From positions 1 to 44,756 of the forward strand of contig JAJRYB010000118.1 of the NCBI GenBank assembly GCA_024275995.1: DNA of 44,756 nucleotides, given 5' to 3'. Positions 1-8,969 of the stretch are shown here, piece by piece. A program made the position numbers and the translations under genes. The notes under the pieces are model-generated. The model had not been told where the DNA came from. It made no database searches and saw only the letters and a program-made list of their open reading frames with translations. Origin of the DNA: Planctomycetota bacterium (GTDB lineage: Bacteria > Planctomycetota > Phycisphaerae > SM23-33). The first letter of the stretch is position 1, and each line of letters begins with the position of its first letter.

Positions 1-243
1 CACGCGCTGGACCTTCTTTAACTCACTGGCCTCCTGCAACGCACGCAGAGAACTGCAGAGGGGATTGAACATGTACATGAGCAGAAGGGACATGTACTGA
101 TCCATGTGGAGCGTGCGGTTGTGGGCGCGGTCGCGTGCACAGCCGGCTTGATGCAGACTCTCCAGCAGGCAAGACAGTATTTTGAAATATTTGAACCCTT
201 GCAGGTCCCTGGACTTGATTTTGTCTCGTTTTTTGCCGGCCAT
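1..243 (-). CDS. IS4-like transposase, N-terminal part (runs off the left edge)
   Basis: The minus strand is open from an ATG at 243 to the window edge, giving 81 residues that start MAGKKRDKIKSRDLQGFKYF. The segment MYMFNPLCSSLRALQEAS followed by ELKKVQRV resembles the N-terminal region of IS4-like (DDE) transposases common in planctomycetes. The catalytic DDE residues would lie beyond the edge, so activity cannot be judged. The protein would cut and paste the insertion sequence. The family call is from memory of such sequences, not from a search. Confidence 0.7.
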   Translation of the reverse strand, partial: MAGKKRDKIKSRDLQGFKYFKILSCLLESLHQAGCARDRAHNRTLHMDQYMSLLLMYMFNPLCSSLRALQEASELKKVQRV

Positions 244-477
244 GCGGACAAGCGGAACAGATAAACAAGCCTGGCGCAATAGGTAAGTTAGGGAATTGGC
301 AAAGTTTTTTCTCGCCTATGATCACCCCTCGAAGTACGCCGCAATACGAGTGCCGAACAGGATTGAGCCTGTCCCCTTTAATCCCCGCGCAAACGCGATT
401 GGGTCTTTCGTCGTCCTTGACATGTAGGTCTTATCGGCAATATAGACGTATTTTCAACAGAGCAGTGGCGTCCCTCT
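244..477. other. Non-coding stretch upstream of the transposase, possible IS end
   Basis: No convincing gene is seen. The stretch lies upstream of the transposase start and downstream of the metallophosphoesterase stop. The minus-strand motif GGGGACAGGCTCAATCCTG (358-376) contains a small AGG/CCT hairpin and resembles sequence often seen near planctomycete transposase genes. It may mark the insertion-sequence terminus, but the matching inverted repeat would lie outside the window. Confidence 0.3.
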
Positions 478-1437
478 TTAATCAGCCTTTGCGGCACGGG
501 TCGTTGCGCCGTCACCGGACGGAGGCGCCGGCAGCTTCGTCATGCGGTACTTCTTCGAGACCTTCACCGGGTAGCCAACGGGCTTGTACTTCAGCGTCAT
601 GACGCCCTTGTCGATCTCGACCAGCACATAGCCCGCGCGGAACTCCGGCAGGTTGTATCCCGGCGCCCTGCCGGTGAGACGACGATCGAAATTGTAATCC
701 ACCGACGGGAACAGTATCTCCTCCACCTCTTCATTATCCCGCCAGCCGCGGATGCCGTTGTGAAAATGGCCGCCCATTATCATCAGTATCCGGTCTCTGT
801 ATTTCTTAACGAGAGCGTAGAACTGCTTCTGCCCGGCCCTGACGTACCAGCCACTCTCCGGGTTCTTGTTGGTGTGGAAGGGCACGTGGGCGCAGACGAT
901 CACGAACAGGCCCTTGGCCGCCGCCTCGGCGCAACGCTTGTCCATCCATGCCAGTTGCTTCGGCGTAATGAAGCCCAGGTGCGACGTGGTCCTGGTGTTG
1001 TTAAGAAGGATGAACCGGAAACGCTTGTGGTCGAATACCATGTCCACGGGCTTGCGGAGGTACTTCTCGAAAAGCTTCTGCGGGTCGTGGTTGCCGGGAA
1101 CCTCGTAGAATTTCTTGCCGGTCGAATCGCGTATCTTCTTGTAGATCGGATACTGCGCCTCCCGGCCTCCGTCCACGATGTCGCCCAGGTGCAGCACGAA
1201 GTCGCACTTGCTCTTGGCGATCTGCGAAGCCGCCTGGGTCCACTTCCTCTCGGACGCCTTGCGATTCTTGCGGCCAAGATGGGTATCCGAGACAACGATG
1301 AAACGAAGATCGGGGATGGCCTGCTTGCTGTCCTTTGCCAGCGTCCAGGCCGGACGGAGCAGAATCACCGCCACACCCGCACCAGCCATCGTCACGAACT
1401 CCCGTCGCGTCAGTGCGGCGTATCTGTGATCGGACAT
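478..1437 (-). CDS. Tat-exported calcineurin-like metallophosphoesterase
   Basis: A 319-residue protein. The N-terminus has a twin-arginine signal (LTRREFVTMAGAGVAV, residues 9-24), so export in folded form is expected. Metallophosphoesterase motifs follow in the usual order: SDTHLG, LGDIVDGG, PGNHD, AHVPFH and GGHFHNG, which supply the two-metal site. The chosen ATG has AGGAG ten bases upstream; an upstream extension in the same frame lacks this signal. The substrate cannot be read from sequence; phosphomonoesters, phosphodiesters or nucleotides are possible. It lies between a transposase fragment and a broken zinc-finger gene and seems to be a single-gene unit. Confidence 0.85.
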   Translation of the reverse strand: MSDHRYAALTRREFVTMAGAGVAVILLRPAWTLAKDSKQAIPDLRFIVVSDTHLGRKNRKASERKWTQAASQIAKSKCDFVLHLGDIVDGGREAQYPIYKKIRDSTGKKFYEVPGNHDPQKLFEKYLRKPVDMVFDHKRFRFILLNNTRTTSHLGFITPKQLAWMDKRCAEAAAKGLFVIVCAHVPFHTNKNPESGWYVRAGQKQFYALVKKYRDRILMIMGGHFHNGIRGWRDNEEVEEILFPSVDYNFDRRLTGRAPGYNLPEFRAGYVLVEIDKGVMTLKYKPVGYPVKVSKKYRMTKLPAPPSGDGATTRAAKAD

Positions 1438-1628
1438 TTGCCCGATGCTCCTATGCCCCCCGGTCCGGTGAAGAATGGCCTGAAGCACCACAGTGGATCC
1501 TTAGCCCGTTCCACGTTGTAGCGCTGTATTGATACCCTCATTTTGGCCAGCATAGTGTTCTTTGGGGATCGCTACAAGGGGGTTGGCTATTTTTTAATCC
1601 TTTAATCCGGGGACACCATACTAGTTTT

Positions 1629-2330
1629 TCAGTTTTTCAGAACGTCGAGGGCTTTACCGGCCTTATCCGCCAGCGATACCAGTTCCGCGGTGCGCTGCTC
1701 GTCGGCAAGTTCGTCGCAGTTGGCGAGGTCGGACAGTCGCGCCCGGATTCGCATGAACCTGCCCGCAAGCACACGCACGTCGCCGGCCTTGGTATCGCCC
1801 AGGCGATCCTTAACGGATTTGAACGTCTTGACTATCCGCGACAGCTCGATCCGCGTGTGCTGCAGTTGGAGTTACAGCACGGCGGGGCGAATTTCGCGTG
1901 GCAGGGAATCGCGATCGGCCCATCCGGTGCCGCGGCAGAAGTCGCACATCGTGAGCCCCAGTCCATCGCAGGAGAGGCACTTGCGGCCTTTTTCCACCTG
2001 CCCGCTGCCCCGGCAGGAGCGACAGGCCACGATGCCCCCCTTGCACATGAAGCAATGTCTGTGCGAGTACGCGGTAACGATAAGGTCCCGGCTGGACTGC
2101 CCGAGCGCCTCGTCGGCGCGTTTGAACATTTCCCTGACGTGCATTCCGCGCGACGCGTGACGAAGGCGGCTGTACGCCGTGCATATGGGTTCGGCATGTT
2201 TCTTTGCCGCCGCATGGGCAAGTTCTTCCAGCGCGGTCCGGAGCTTGTCCTTTCGCCCGTTGTCTCCGGCGTCGTCATGGGCCGGCGCGCGAACCTGCTT
2301 GTGATTCAGGGGTTTTGCCTGTGCGCACAT
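1629..2330 (-). pseudogene. DnaJ-type zinc-finger-like protein split by an in-frame TAA
   Basis: The first part (2330-1875, 152 residues) carries four CxxCxGxG-like repeats (CFMCKGG, CRSCRGSG, CLSCDGLG, CDFCRGTG). This is the pattern of the DnaJ cysteine-rich domain, which binds two zinc ions. A TAA at 1872-1874 follows ...EIRPAVL. The same frame then continues open for 80 residues (LQLQHTRIELSRIVKTF..., ending ALDVLKN) to TGA at 1629. The tail reads like a normal helical protein sequence, so an intact gene of about 233 codons was probably interrupted by one base change or a sequencing error. The ATG at 2330 is preferred because AAAGGA lies eight bases upstream; an ATG at 2417 in the same frame has no such signal. 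There is no J domain, so this is not DnaJ itself. Confidence 0.6.
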
Positions 2331-2417
2331 ACACACCGTCCTTTCGAACCCGTCAACGAACGAGTAAAATCGCCGATTCCCGCTTTGCCGGAGGATACAC
2401 CCCGGCTGATCGTCCAT

Positions 2418-2752
2418 AGAGACTGTGGGCGAACCCGCCGGTGGGGTTACTCTCTCGGCACGAAGAATAGCGCGAGTGCGGGGATCCGACTACCTTTCCC
2501 CGCGGCTGTGAGATAGGAGATATGGATGATACCGTGCAACGCACAGCACAGCCGCGTCTACCGGGCTACGGGTGTATTGTACAGTATTTTGCCCGATAGC
2601 ACAAAGATAATAGTCTTCCCGCCGTACATCCCCCGAGATGGCGCATCGGAAATTCCTGCAAAAAAAAGCAGTAACAGCAATATACGCCTTCCTGTCACGT
2701 TTGGCCGATCATGGCGCGAGAGGTGTAACCTAATCCCCTGCCGGGCAGACAC
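2418..2752. promoter_or_regulatory. Divergent intergenic region upstream of the large propeller gene
   Basis: No gene is seen in these 335 bases, which separate a minus-strand gene from the long plus-strand run and so should hold promoters in both directions. A perfect 7-bp stem GCGGGGA/TCCCCGC around a 12-base loop lies near 2478-2503. No RNA gene or convincing -35/-10 pair could be assigned. Confidence 0.3.
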
Positions 2753-5700
2753 ATGATAACAGGCCACAACCGTGTTTCGATAAGGGCGTTTCGCGCTCGC
2801 AAGGCGGCGTTTATCACGATCGCCGTGTTGACATGCGCGTTTTGTTATCCGGCGGCGGGACAGGTGCGGGGCCAGGTCCGGGGTGGTTCTGTCGAGGCGC
2901 CTGGGCCCACTACCCAGCCGGACTCGAACAAGCCCCTTCCGCTGGTCAACGCTGACGACGAGTTGGCGGGATACCTCGTCAAGGCGCGTGATCTCCTCCA
3001 GCAGGAAAAACCCGCATACGATCGGGCGATAGCGATTCTCCAGGCGCTTATTCTTCGCCGGGACGCGCCGTTTATCGCCACGGAAGACGGGCGTCGCTAC
3101 GTGTCGATGTGGCTCAAGGCCAATGAAATGATCGGCTCCATGAAGCCCGGCGGTCTGAAGCTCTATCGGGCGCTGTACGATCCGCAGGCGAAAAGGCTTT
3201 ACGATAAGGCGCTGGCGACGGGCGATCGAATGCTTCTTCGCCAGGTGGTTCGCCGGTACCTGCACACGAACTACGGACCTGCGGCCCTGGAAAGACTTGG
3301 GACGATCAGTTTCGATCGAGCGCAGTTTTACCGCGCCGGGCGATACTGGCGGCAACTGCTTCGCACGAATCCACCCAAGCCCCGGCGAGCGCTCATCCTC
3401 GCCAAGATGGCCGTGGCGTACCACCTCGCCGGCGAGATGGGGGAATCGGACAAGATCGAGGCGACTCTCAAACGCAACTATCCCGGAGCCAGGGCGAAGA
3501 TAGCCGATACGCAACGCGACCTTGTGTCGTTCGTCGCGGAGATTCGCTCTCGGCCTGCGATGACGACCCGTCGGGTTGCTGTACTGCGTGGCTGGCCCGG
3601 GCTGGGCGCGCTTCCGGGAGGCATCGGCGCGATGGACGATTGCGACGTGGTGCTCGTACCGCGTTGGCGCCGGCCCAATGTCGATCTGGAGGGGGACTTG
3701 AAGTCCAGGCTTATTGCGCCGCTCGGGCAGTTAGGAATGTCTCTAAACAGGTCAACGAATCGTTACCTCCTCAACAGGAACCCGCAGGCTACGGTCAGCA
3801 TGCGTGGCGGGCACGTTCGTATGTCGATCTCCCAGAGTTCCCGCCGACGCGAAATTACCGTTCCGGGCATGATCCATCCGGTGGTAGTCGGCGACGTTGT
3901 GATATTCCGCAGGTCGGATTATGTTGTCGCCTGCGACCTGCTCACCGGCGAGACGCAATGGCGTTCGCTGCCACTTCCGCTCTACCGCAAATGGCAACCA
4001 ACGTCAGTGAGGAACTACGGTTGGTCCAACTTTCCCACATCCGTCGCCGATCGAAGCCGGTATGGCATGACGGTAGGCGGCGGGCTTCTCTACGTGCTGT
4101 ATGACTTTCGCCCGGATATTCCAAACATTCAGTACGTCATGCGCCTGAACCCGAACGCGAGCAAGACGCTCGCCGACACGTCCGGGCTGGCGGCGCTTTC
4201 GCTGGAAGCCCAGGGGCGCGTGCAGTGGCAGGTAGGGAACGGGCAGGGAGACGATGAAATCCTTCGCAACGGGAAGTTCCTTTCGCCCCCGGCGTATTAC
4301 GGCGACCGCCTGTTCGTAATGGCGATGTACATGGAAGGATACTACCTGCTCTGCCTGGACTCGCAGACCGGTTCGCTGATCTGGAAATCCGCCATCGCCC
4401 AGACGCCGACCGTTTCCCGGCGATACGGATACGCCCAGATCCCCATGATAGACCGCGGAAGCCCTCCGGTCGTCATGGACGGCCGGGTGTTCGTGACGAC
4501 CAACGCGGGGGTGATCGCGGCATTGGACGTGGGCACCGGACAGTCGCTCTGGGCGTACCAGTACGATAGCGACCTGGCGGCTGCGCCCGGCCGGCGGACT
4601 GTCGTGCGCCGTTCTCGCGATTTCAATCCGCTCGCGAACCCGCCCAACCCGGTCATGGCTTCCCGCGGGCTGATTATCTCCATGCCCGCCGACAGCGCCA
4701 AGGTAATCGCCCTGAACGCGGAGAACGGATCGCCGGTATGGCTGGCGGATCGTCAGGGCATGAGTGACATGAGCCCCATAGACGAAACGCGCCTGGCGTT
4801 GAGCGGTCCGGGCGTGGTTGTGCTTTCCGCCTTCGACGGGCGAGTGCTGGCGAGTCCGGATCAGGTCAAGGGAGTCAGCGGGCGACCCGCGGTGACCCGT
4901 TCGGAATTACTGCTCAGCGCCGAGGGGAAAGTTTATCGGCTCAATCTTTCCGATTACTCTCTCGGCAGCATGGACCTGGCGCGGCACGACGGTTTGCTGG
5001 GAAACCTGCTGAGCGTAGACGGAAAGTTGATCGCCTCCAACGCGGCGGGGATTAGTGCGTATTTCTCCTACGACGAAGCTTACGACCGGCTGACGGAGCG
5101 TTTCGAAGCCGCCGACGGCGCCGAGGCGCGCAGCGACGTTATGCTTCAAAGGGCGCAGTTGGCGTTTAACGCCGAGCGATTCAAATCCGCCTTGAAGGAT
5201 ATCGACACCTGCGCGCGGATAGCGCCTCAGCGTTCGGACGCCGCGGCGTTTCGTCGCCGTCTCCAGCCCTGGTATCACCGGACGTGCATCGCCCTGGGGA
5301 ACGCAGCCGGGAACCTCGCCGAAATGCGACGCATGTTCGAGAAGGCGATTTCGTACGCCGAGACGGACCAGGAAAAGGCGCACATGCTGCTTCGAATGGC
5401 GAAGTTTTACGAATTGCAGGCCGAGCAGTCCCGCGACGGCGATCGGCTGGCGGCTGCGCAGGCGTCGGCGGCGAAGGCGCAAGAGCTTGCGGAAACTTAT
5501 CCCACCGAGCAGATCGTAGACGTGGTGATTGGTAGCCGTGCCGATTCGTCCGTCCGTTTCGATTCGGGCAGACAGACCCGCCAGGCAAGCCAGTTGGCGC
5601 AGTTGTTCATTCGCAAGCTCATCGAGATCTACGGGCAGGAGGCCTACGCCGCTTTCGACGCCAAGGCCAAGGCGGCCCTCGACAAGGCCCGCAGCGAAGA

Positions 5701-7420
5701 CGATCCGGAAGGTATGCTGAAGGTTCCCCGTCTCTGGCCTAACAGCAGGTGGGCGGACGACGCTCGTTTCGCAGCCGCGGAATCGTTCTATCGCCGCGCC
5801 TTGGCAGCGGGTGGTAAAGAGGCAGAAGAACCGATGTCCAAGGCGATCCAGCACCTGTCCATCCTGGAGTTCGAGGAGCGCAGCCCGCTGCGTCCCTCGG
5901 CACAGTTCGCGCTGGCGATGCTGTACGGTCGCAGCGGACAGACGATTCTCGTTACGGTCAAGTGCGCCGAGCTGGATAAGCTTCCGCCCGAGACTCCCAT
6001 CCGCTTTGCCGAGATCAGAGGAACGCTGGGCGAGCTGCTGAAGAAGGTCCGAAAAGGCGACATGGGCAAAATAACGTCCGTGGCGATACGGCACGTTTCG
6101 CGGATCGAGACGCCGTTGACGAAAATCTACTCGATCGACGATAAGGAAACTTACATCCTCCGCGACCAGGAGTTCCGACCGGTCCGACTTGGGCAGAGTA
6201 TCTTCGTGCTTCGGGGCGATCGTGTCCTGATGCTTGACACTTCCGCAGGTAATGAAAAATCCGCCATCGTATGGAGCGGGCTTTCCGGCGTCGACAAGGC
6301 GATGCTGCAAAGATACGCCTTCCCTGTTCCCGGAATGACGTTGATAGGCGCCCTCAGCACCGATCAGAAGGCCCTTATCGTGGCGGATCGCGTGTCAATG
6401 TCCGCCTTTGACCTTATCTCCGGAAAGGTTCTCTGGCGGCGAAAGTTTAAAGATATGGGCATAGGTCGTTTCACCAGCATGTCCGTCGGATTTGACGTCA
6501 TTATCGTGAGCGATACTGCCGGCAAGATTGTTTGCACGGAGATATCTTCCGGCAAGGTCCGCTGGGTGAGCGTGCTTGCCGGAACTTTGTCTCAGCGACG
6601 CCTGAACGGTCCTCCGCGCATCGGTAAGAGCCTGGTCATGGTTCGCAGCAACGGTTTTCGCATATTGACCTGCCTGGACACACGCACCGGAAAGATCGTG
6701 CGGAAAGTAACAGCCGGCACGTACGTCGATGGGCGAATGACGCCGCAGGGACTGCTTCTGATGATGGTTGACGGAAAGCTTTCCGCATTTGATCCAGCCG
6801 ACCTGAACAAGCCGATCTGGACGCGGACATATAATACCGCCAAGAGGCCGGCGATACTGGCGATCGGGGACCGGCGAGTCGTCGTTTCCGGAGAATTCAG
6901 CAGTCCGGACATCGAGATCGTCTCGATCACCAGCGGGCAGGTCATAGCGAAGTTGAAACTCGCCAACGCGGGCGGATCGCGGAGATATCCCGTCGACGCC
7001 TGGATAAAAGGCGAGAGTCTTTACGTGATCGGGTCGATCAAGCCGGACCAGTACAGGGGGAGAGCTTACGGGCGATTGAGCAATTGCTACGGATTGAACA
7101 TTCAGAAGTTCAATCTGTCGGGCAAGGTGCTGGAATGGAACACGACGCTGGATACCGACCAGACGGCTGTTTACCAGACCATCCCGGCTGCGATTGGCAA
7201 GAGGCACATTGTTATCTTTGCGAGGCCGGTTCGTTCCGACATGCCATCCAAAGCGGTGGTGCTCGACACCAGTAACGGAGCGGTTCGGCAGAGGATCGAC
7301 ATCAAGGGCAACTCGGCCGGGCGGAACACACGGGGGCGCAAGCTCGGCTCTCCGGTCATGACGAACGGCAGACTGGTCGTCGAGACGGCCGGCGGCCTTG
7401 AGATCTACGGCGGGCAGTAG
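2753..7420 (+). CDS. Giant secreted PQQ-like beta-propeller/TPR protein
   Basis: A 1555-residue protein with a signal peptide (hydrophobic AAFITIAVLTCAFC then cleavage near PAAGQ). Residues about 60-250 are helical TPR-like repeats. Residues about 360-770 are repeated propeller blades typified by VVACDLLTGETQW, LLCLDSQTGSLIWKS and IAALDVGTGQSLWAY. A second TPR stretch (about 780-1110) is followed by a second set of blades (SAFDLISGKVLWRRKF, CTEISSGKVRWVSVL). Such BamB/PQQ-type proteins are common and large in planctomycetes; no cofactor residues could be assigned. A scaffold or sensing role in the periplasm or cell surface is inference. It is followed 11 bases later by the toroid gene, so the two are probably co-transcribed. 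Confidence 0.85.
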   Translation: MITGHNRVSIRAFRARKAAFITIAVLTCAFCYPAAGQVRGQVRGGSVEAPGPTTQPDSNKPLPLVNADDELAGYLVKARDLLQQEKPAYDRAIAILQALILRRDAPFIATEDGRRYVSMWLKANEMIGSMKPGGLKLYRALYDPQAKRLYDKALATGDRMLLRQVVRRYLHTNYGPAALERLGTISFDRAQFYRAGRYWRQLLRTNPPKPRRALILAKMAVAYHLAGEMGESDKIEATLKRNYPGARAKIADTQRDLVSFVAEIRSRPAMTTRRVAVLRGWPGLGALPGGIGAMDDCDVVLVPRWRRPNVDLEGDLKSRLIAPLGQLGMSLNRSTNRYLLNRNPQATVSMRGGHVRMSISQSSRRREITVPGMIHPVVVGDVVIFRRSDYVVACDLLTGETQWRSLPLPLYRKWQPTSVRNYGWSNFPTSVADRSRYGMTVGGGLLYVLYDFRPDIPNIQYVMRLNPNASKTLADTSGLAALSLEAQGRVQWQVGNGQGDDEILRNGKFLSPPAYYGDRLFVMAMYMEGYYLLCLDSQTGSLIWKSAIAQTPTVSRRYGYAQIPMIDRGSPPVVMDGRVFVTTNAGVIAALDVGTGQSLWAYQYDSDLAAAPGRRTVVRRSRDFNPLANPPNPVMASRGLIISMPADSAKVIALNAENGSPVWLADRQGMSDMSPIDETRLALSGPGVVVLSAFDGRVLASPDQVKGVSGRPAVTRSELLLSAEGKVYRLNLSDYSLGSMDLARHDGLLGNLLSVDGKLIASNAAGISAYFSYDEAYDRLTERFEAADGAEARSDVMLQRAQLAFNAERFKSALKDIDTCARIAPQRSDAAAFRRRLQPWYHRTCIALGNAAGNLAEMRRMFEKAISYAETDQEKAHMLLRMAKFYELQAEQSRDGDRLAAAQASAAKAQELAETYPTEQIVDVVIGSRADSSVRFDSGRQTRQASQLAQLFIRKLIEIYGQEAYAAFDAKAKAALDKARSEDDPEGMLKVPRLWPNSRWADDARFAAAESFYRRALAAGGKEAEEPMSKAIQHLSILEFEERSPLRPSAQFALAMLYGRSGQTILVTVKCAELDKLPPETPIRFAEIRGTLGELLKKVRKGDMGKITSVAIRHVSRIETPLTKIYSIDDKETYILRDQEFRPVRLGQSIFVLRGDRVLMLDTSAGNEKSAIVWSGLSGVDKAMLQRYAFPVPGMTLIGALSTDQKALIVADRVSMSAFDLISGKVLWRRKFKDMGIGRFTSMSVGFDVIIVSDTAGKIVCTEISSGKVRWVSVLAGTLSQRRLNGPPRIGKSLVMVRSNGFRILTCLDTRTGKIVRKVTAGTYVDGRMTPQGLLLMMVDGKLSAFDPADLNKPIWTRTYNTAKRPAILAIGDRRVVVSGEFSSPDIEIVSITSGQVIAKLKLANAGGSRRYPVDAWIKGESLYVIGSIKPDQYRGRAYGRLSNCYGLNIQKFNLSGKVLEWNTTLDTDQTAVYQTIPAAIGKRHIVIFARPVRSDMPSKAVVLDTSNGAVRQRIDIKGNSAGRNTRGRKLGSPVMTNGRLVVETAGGLEIYGGQ

Positions 7421-7431
7421 GAGAACCAACG

Positions 7432-8583
7432 ATGAGACGATCGGAAATGACATCAGGATGGCCGGCTTGTCGGTATCGTATTCCGTTTCCAGCCTTTGCG
7501 GCGGGAATGGCGTTGCTCGCGTGCGCATCGACTGTCTTTGCCGATGCGCCGGGACCGAAGCTGCCGGAAATGATGGACGCCAGGACGGTCAAGGCGATAG
7601 ATCGCGGGCTGAAGTATCTCGCGCGCACCCAGCGGTCGAACGGCAGTTGGCTTAATCGCGGCGGTTACGGTACGTACCCCTCGGTCATGACGTCGCTGTC
7701 GGGACTGGCGTTCCTTGCTGGGGGTTCAACGCCGGAGTCCGGACCCTATGCCAGGAACGTTACCAAGGCGATGCATTACATCCTCAAGATCGCCGAGACC
7801 AGCGGCGCCAAGGACGGGCTTATCGCCGGTCCCGGCGCGGAAGCACGCAGCATGTACGGGCACGGGTTTTCCATGCTCTTCCTGGCGCAGTGTTACGGTA
7901 CGGAGCTGGACAGGAAAACCGAGGACCGCATTCGCAAAGTGCTGGACCGCGCGGTTAAGCTGACCGCAAAGGCCCAGTCGAACGTCGGCGCCGACAAGCA
8001 GCATGCGGGCGGATGGATCTACACGCCGTCGGGGCGCAGCGACGAGGGGTCTGTCACCGTCACGCAGTTGCAGGCCTTGCGAGCCAGTCGAAACGCCGGG
8101 ATCAAGGTCCCGGCCAGCACGATCGCCAGGGCGGTGCTGTATCTGAAGTACTGCCAGAATGCCGATGGTGGCATTTCGTATTCGTATCGAAGCCGGGGCG
8201 GATCGCGCCCTGCGATATCCGCAGCCGCCATCGCGTGCTTCTACGCGGCGGGGGTTTACGATCGTGCATCGGGCGGGCAGGGCGAAGAGGCCAAAATGGT
8301 CGACAGGCTCATCAAGTACGTTCGCGGAGCGGTTCGGGTCGGAGGGGGACGAAGCTTCGGACACTACTTCTACACGCAGTTCTACATGGCGCAGGCGATG
8401 TACCAGGGCAGAGACAGAAAGGCCTGGCGGGAATACTACCCGCAGATCAAGAAGAACCTGTTCAGCCTCCAGGCCCCGGACGGCAGCTGGCAAGGAGACA
8501 ACGTCGGAACTACCTACGGTACCGCCATCGCGACGATCATTCTGCAATTACCCTACAACTACCTGCCCATTTTCCAGCGGTAG
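7432..8583 (+). CDS. Squalene-cyclase/prenyltransferase-repeat (alpha/alpha-toroid) protein
   Basis: 383 residues with an N-terminal signal (AGMALLACASTVFA, cleavage near residue 37). QW-like repeats of the terpene-cyclase/prenyltransferase toroid are visible: YLARTQRSNGSWLN, YCQNADGGISYSYRS and FSLQAPDGSWQGDNVGTTYG. The conserved ending TAIATIILQLPYNYLPIFQR closely matches secreted planctomycete toroid proteins. It lacks a DxDD cyclase motif and is much shorter than squalene-hopene cyclase, so it is probably not a terpene cyclase; protein or glycan binding is more likely. AGGAG lies seven bases before the ATG. It follows the propeller gene directly. Confidence 0.85.
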   Translation: MRRSEMTSGWPACRYRIPFPAFAAGMALLACASTVFADAPGPKLPEMMDARTVKAIDRGLKYLARTQRSNGSWLNRGGYGTYPSVMTSLSGLAFLAGGSTPESGPYARNVTKAMHYILKIAETSGAKDGLIAGPGAEARSMYGHGFSMLFLAQCYGTELDRKTEDRIRKVLDRAVKLTAKAQSNVGADKQHAGGWIYTPSGRSDEGSVTVTQLQALRASRNAGIKVPASTIARAVLYLKYCQNADGGISYSYRSRGGSRPAISAAAIACFYAAGVYDRASGGQGEEAKMVDRLIKYVRGAVRVGGGRSFGHYFYTQFYMAQAMYQGRDRKAWREYYPQIKKNLFSLQAPDGSWQGDNVGTTYGTAIATIILQLPYNYLPIFQR

Positions 8584-8969
8584 GAGAGGCTACATCAGAA
8601 CGTGTTAACCTATAAGGGTGACAATGTTTTGTTGCGTGAAGAGTTACGCTCAGCAGTTTAAATTCGAAATCCGAATATCGAAACTCGAAACAAATACGAA
8701 ATTCAAATTTCATAAATCCGAAACGGCAACAGGCGGGAAGTGGAAGTTTTTGTTTTGAAAATTAGGATTTTGAACATTTGATATTGTTTCGAATTTCGGG
8801 TTTCGTGCTTCGGATTTTGACTTGAAAACGGGACATCGATACTGCGTTACACTTATAGAGGTAAATTGAGAATACCAATTGGTACCACGAATTACGGAAG
8901 TTATGAAATAACCGGAGACTATTGACGTTGTTATGGGAAACCGATCCCTTACGTCGCAAGGAGAACAAG
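8584..8969. repeat. Intergenic region with an imperfect inverted repeat of AATCCGAAA-like units
   Basis: This 386-base gap holds two arms made of loosely repeated 7-10-base units: plus-oriented at 8658-8724 (ATCCGAATATCGAAACTCG...) and the same family inverted at 8750-8825 (...TTTCGGGTTTCGTGCTTCGG). The arms are separated by about 25 bases and could form a long imperfect hairpin. Further on, a perfect 12-bp palindrome TACCAATTGGTA (8873-8884) lies 86 bases before the MoxR start and could be an operator. No gene is seen. Confidence 0.6.

Noticed and set aside
375-1608. The 10-mer CCTTTAATCC occurs on both sides of the metallophosphoesterase gene (375-384 and 1599-1608), each next to a GGGGACA-like sequence.
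   Set aside because: It could be a target-site or element-end repeat, but ten bases is short, the flanks differ in layout, and no transposon gene lies between.
1810-2278. Long minus-strand frames overlapping the zinc-finger gene.
   Set aside because: They are Arg/Pro-rich shadows of the frame that carries the CxxCxGxG repeats.
2558-3514. A 318-codon minus-strand frame opposite the propeller gene start.
   Set aside because: Arg-rich, without motifs, and antisense to the signal peptide and TPR region of a clearly real gene.
4907-6310. A 467-codon minus-strand frame opposite the propeller gene.
   Set aside because: Antisense shadow produced by high G+C at codon third positions; no domain or ribosome site.
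8817-8859. TTGACT and TATAGA as a MoxR promoter.
   Set aside because: The spacing is over 30 bases, far from the 16-18 expected.
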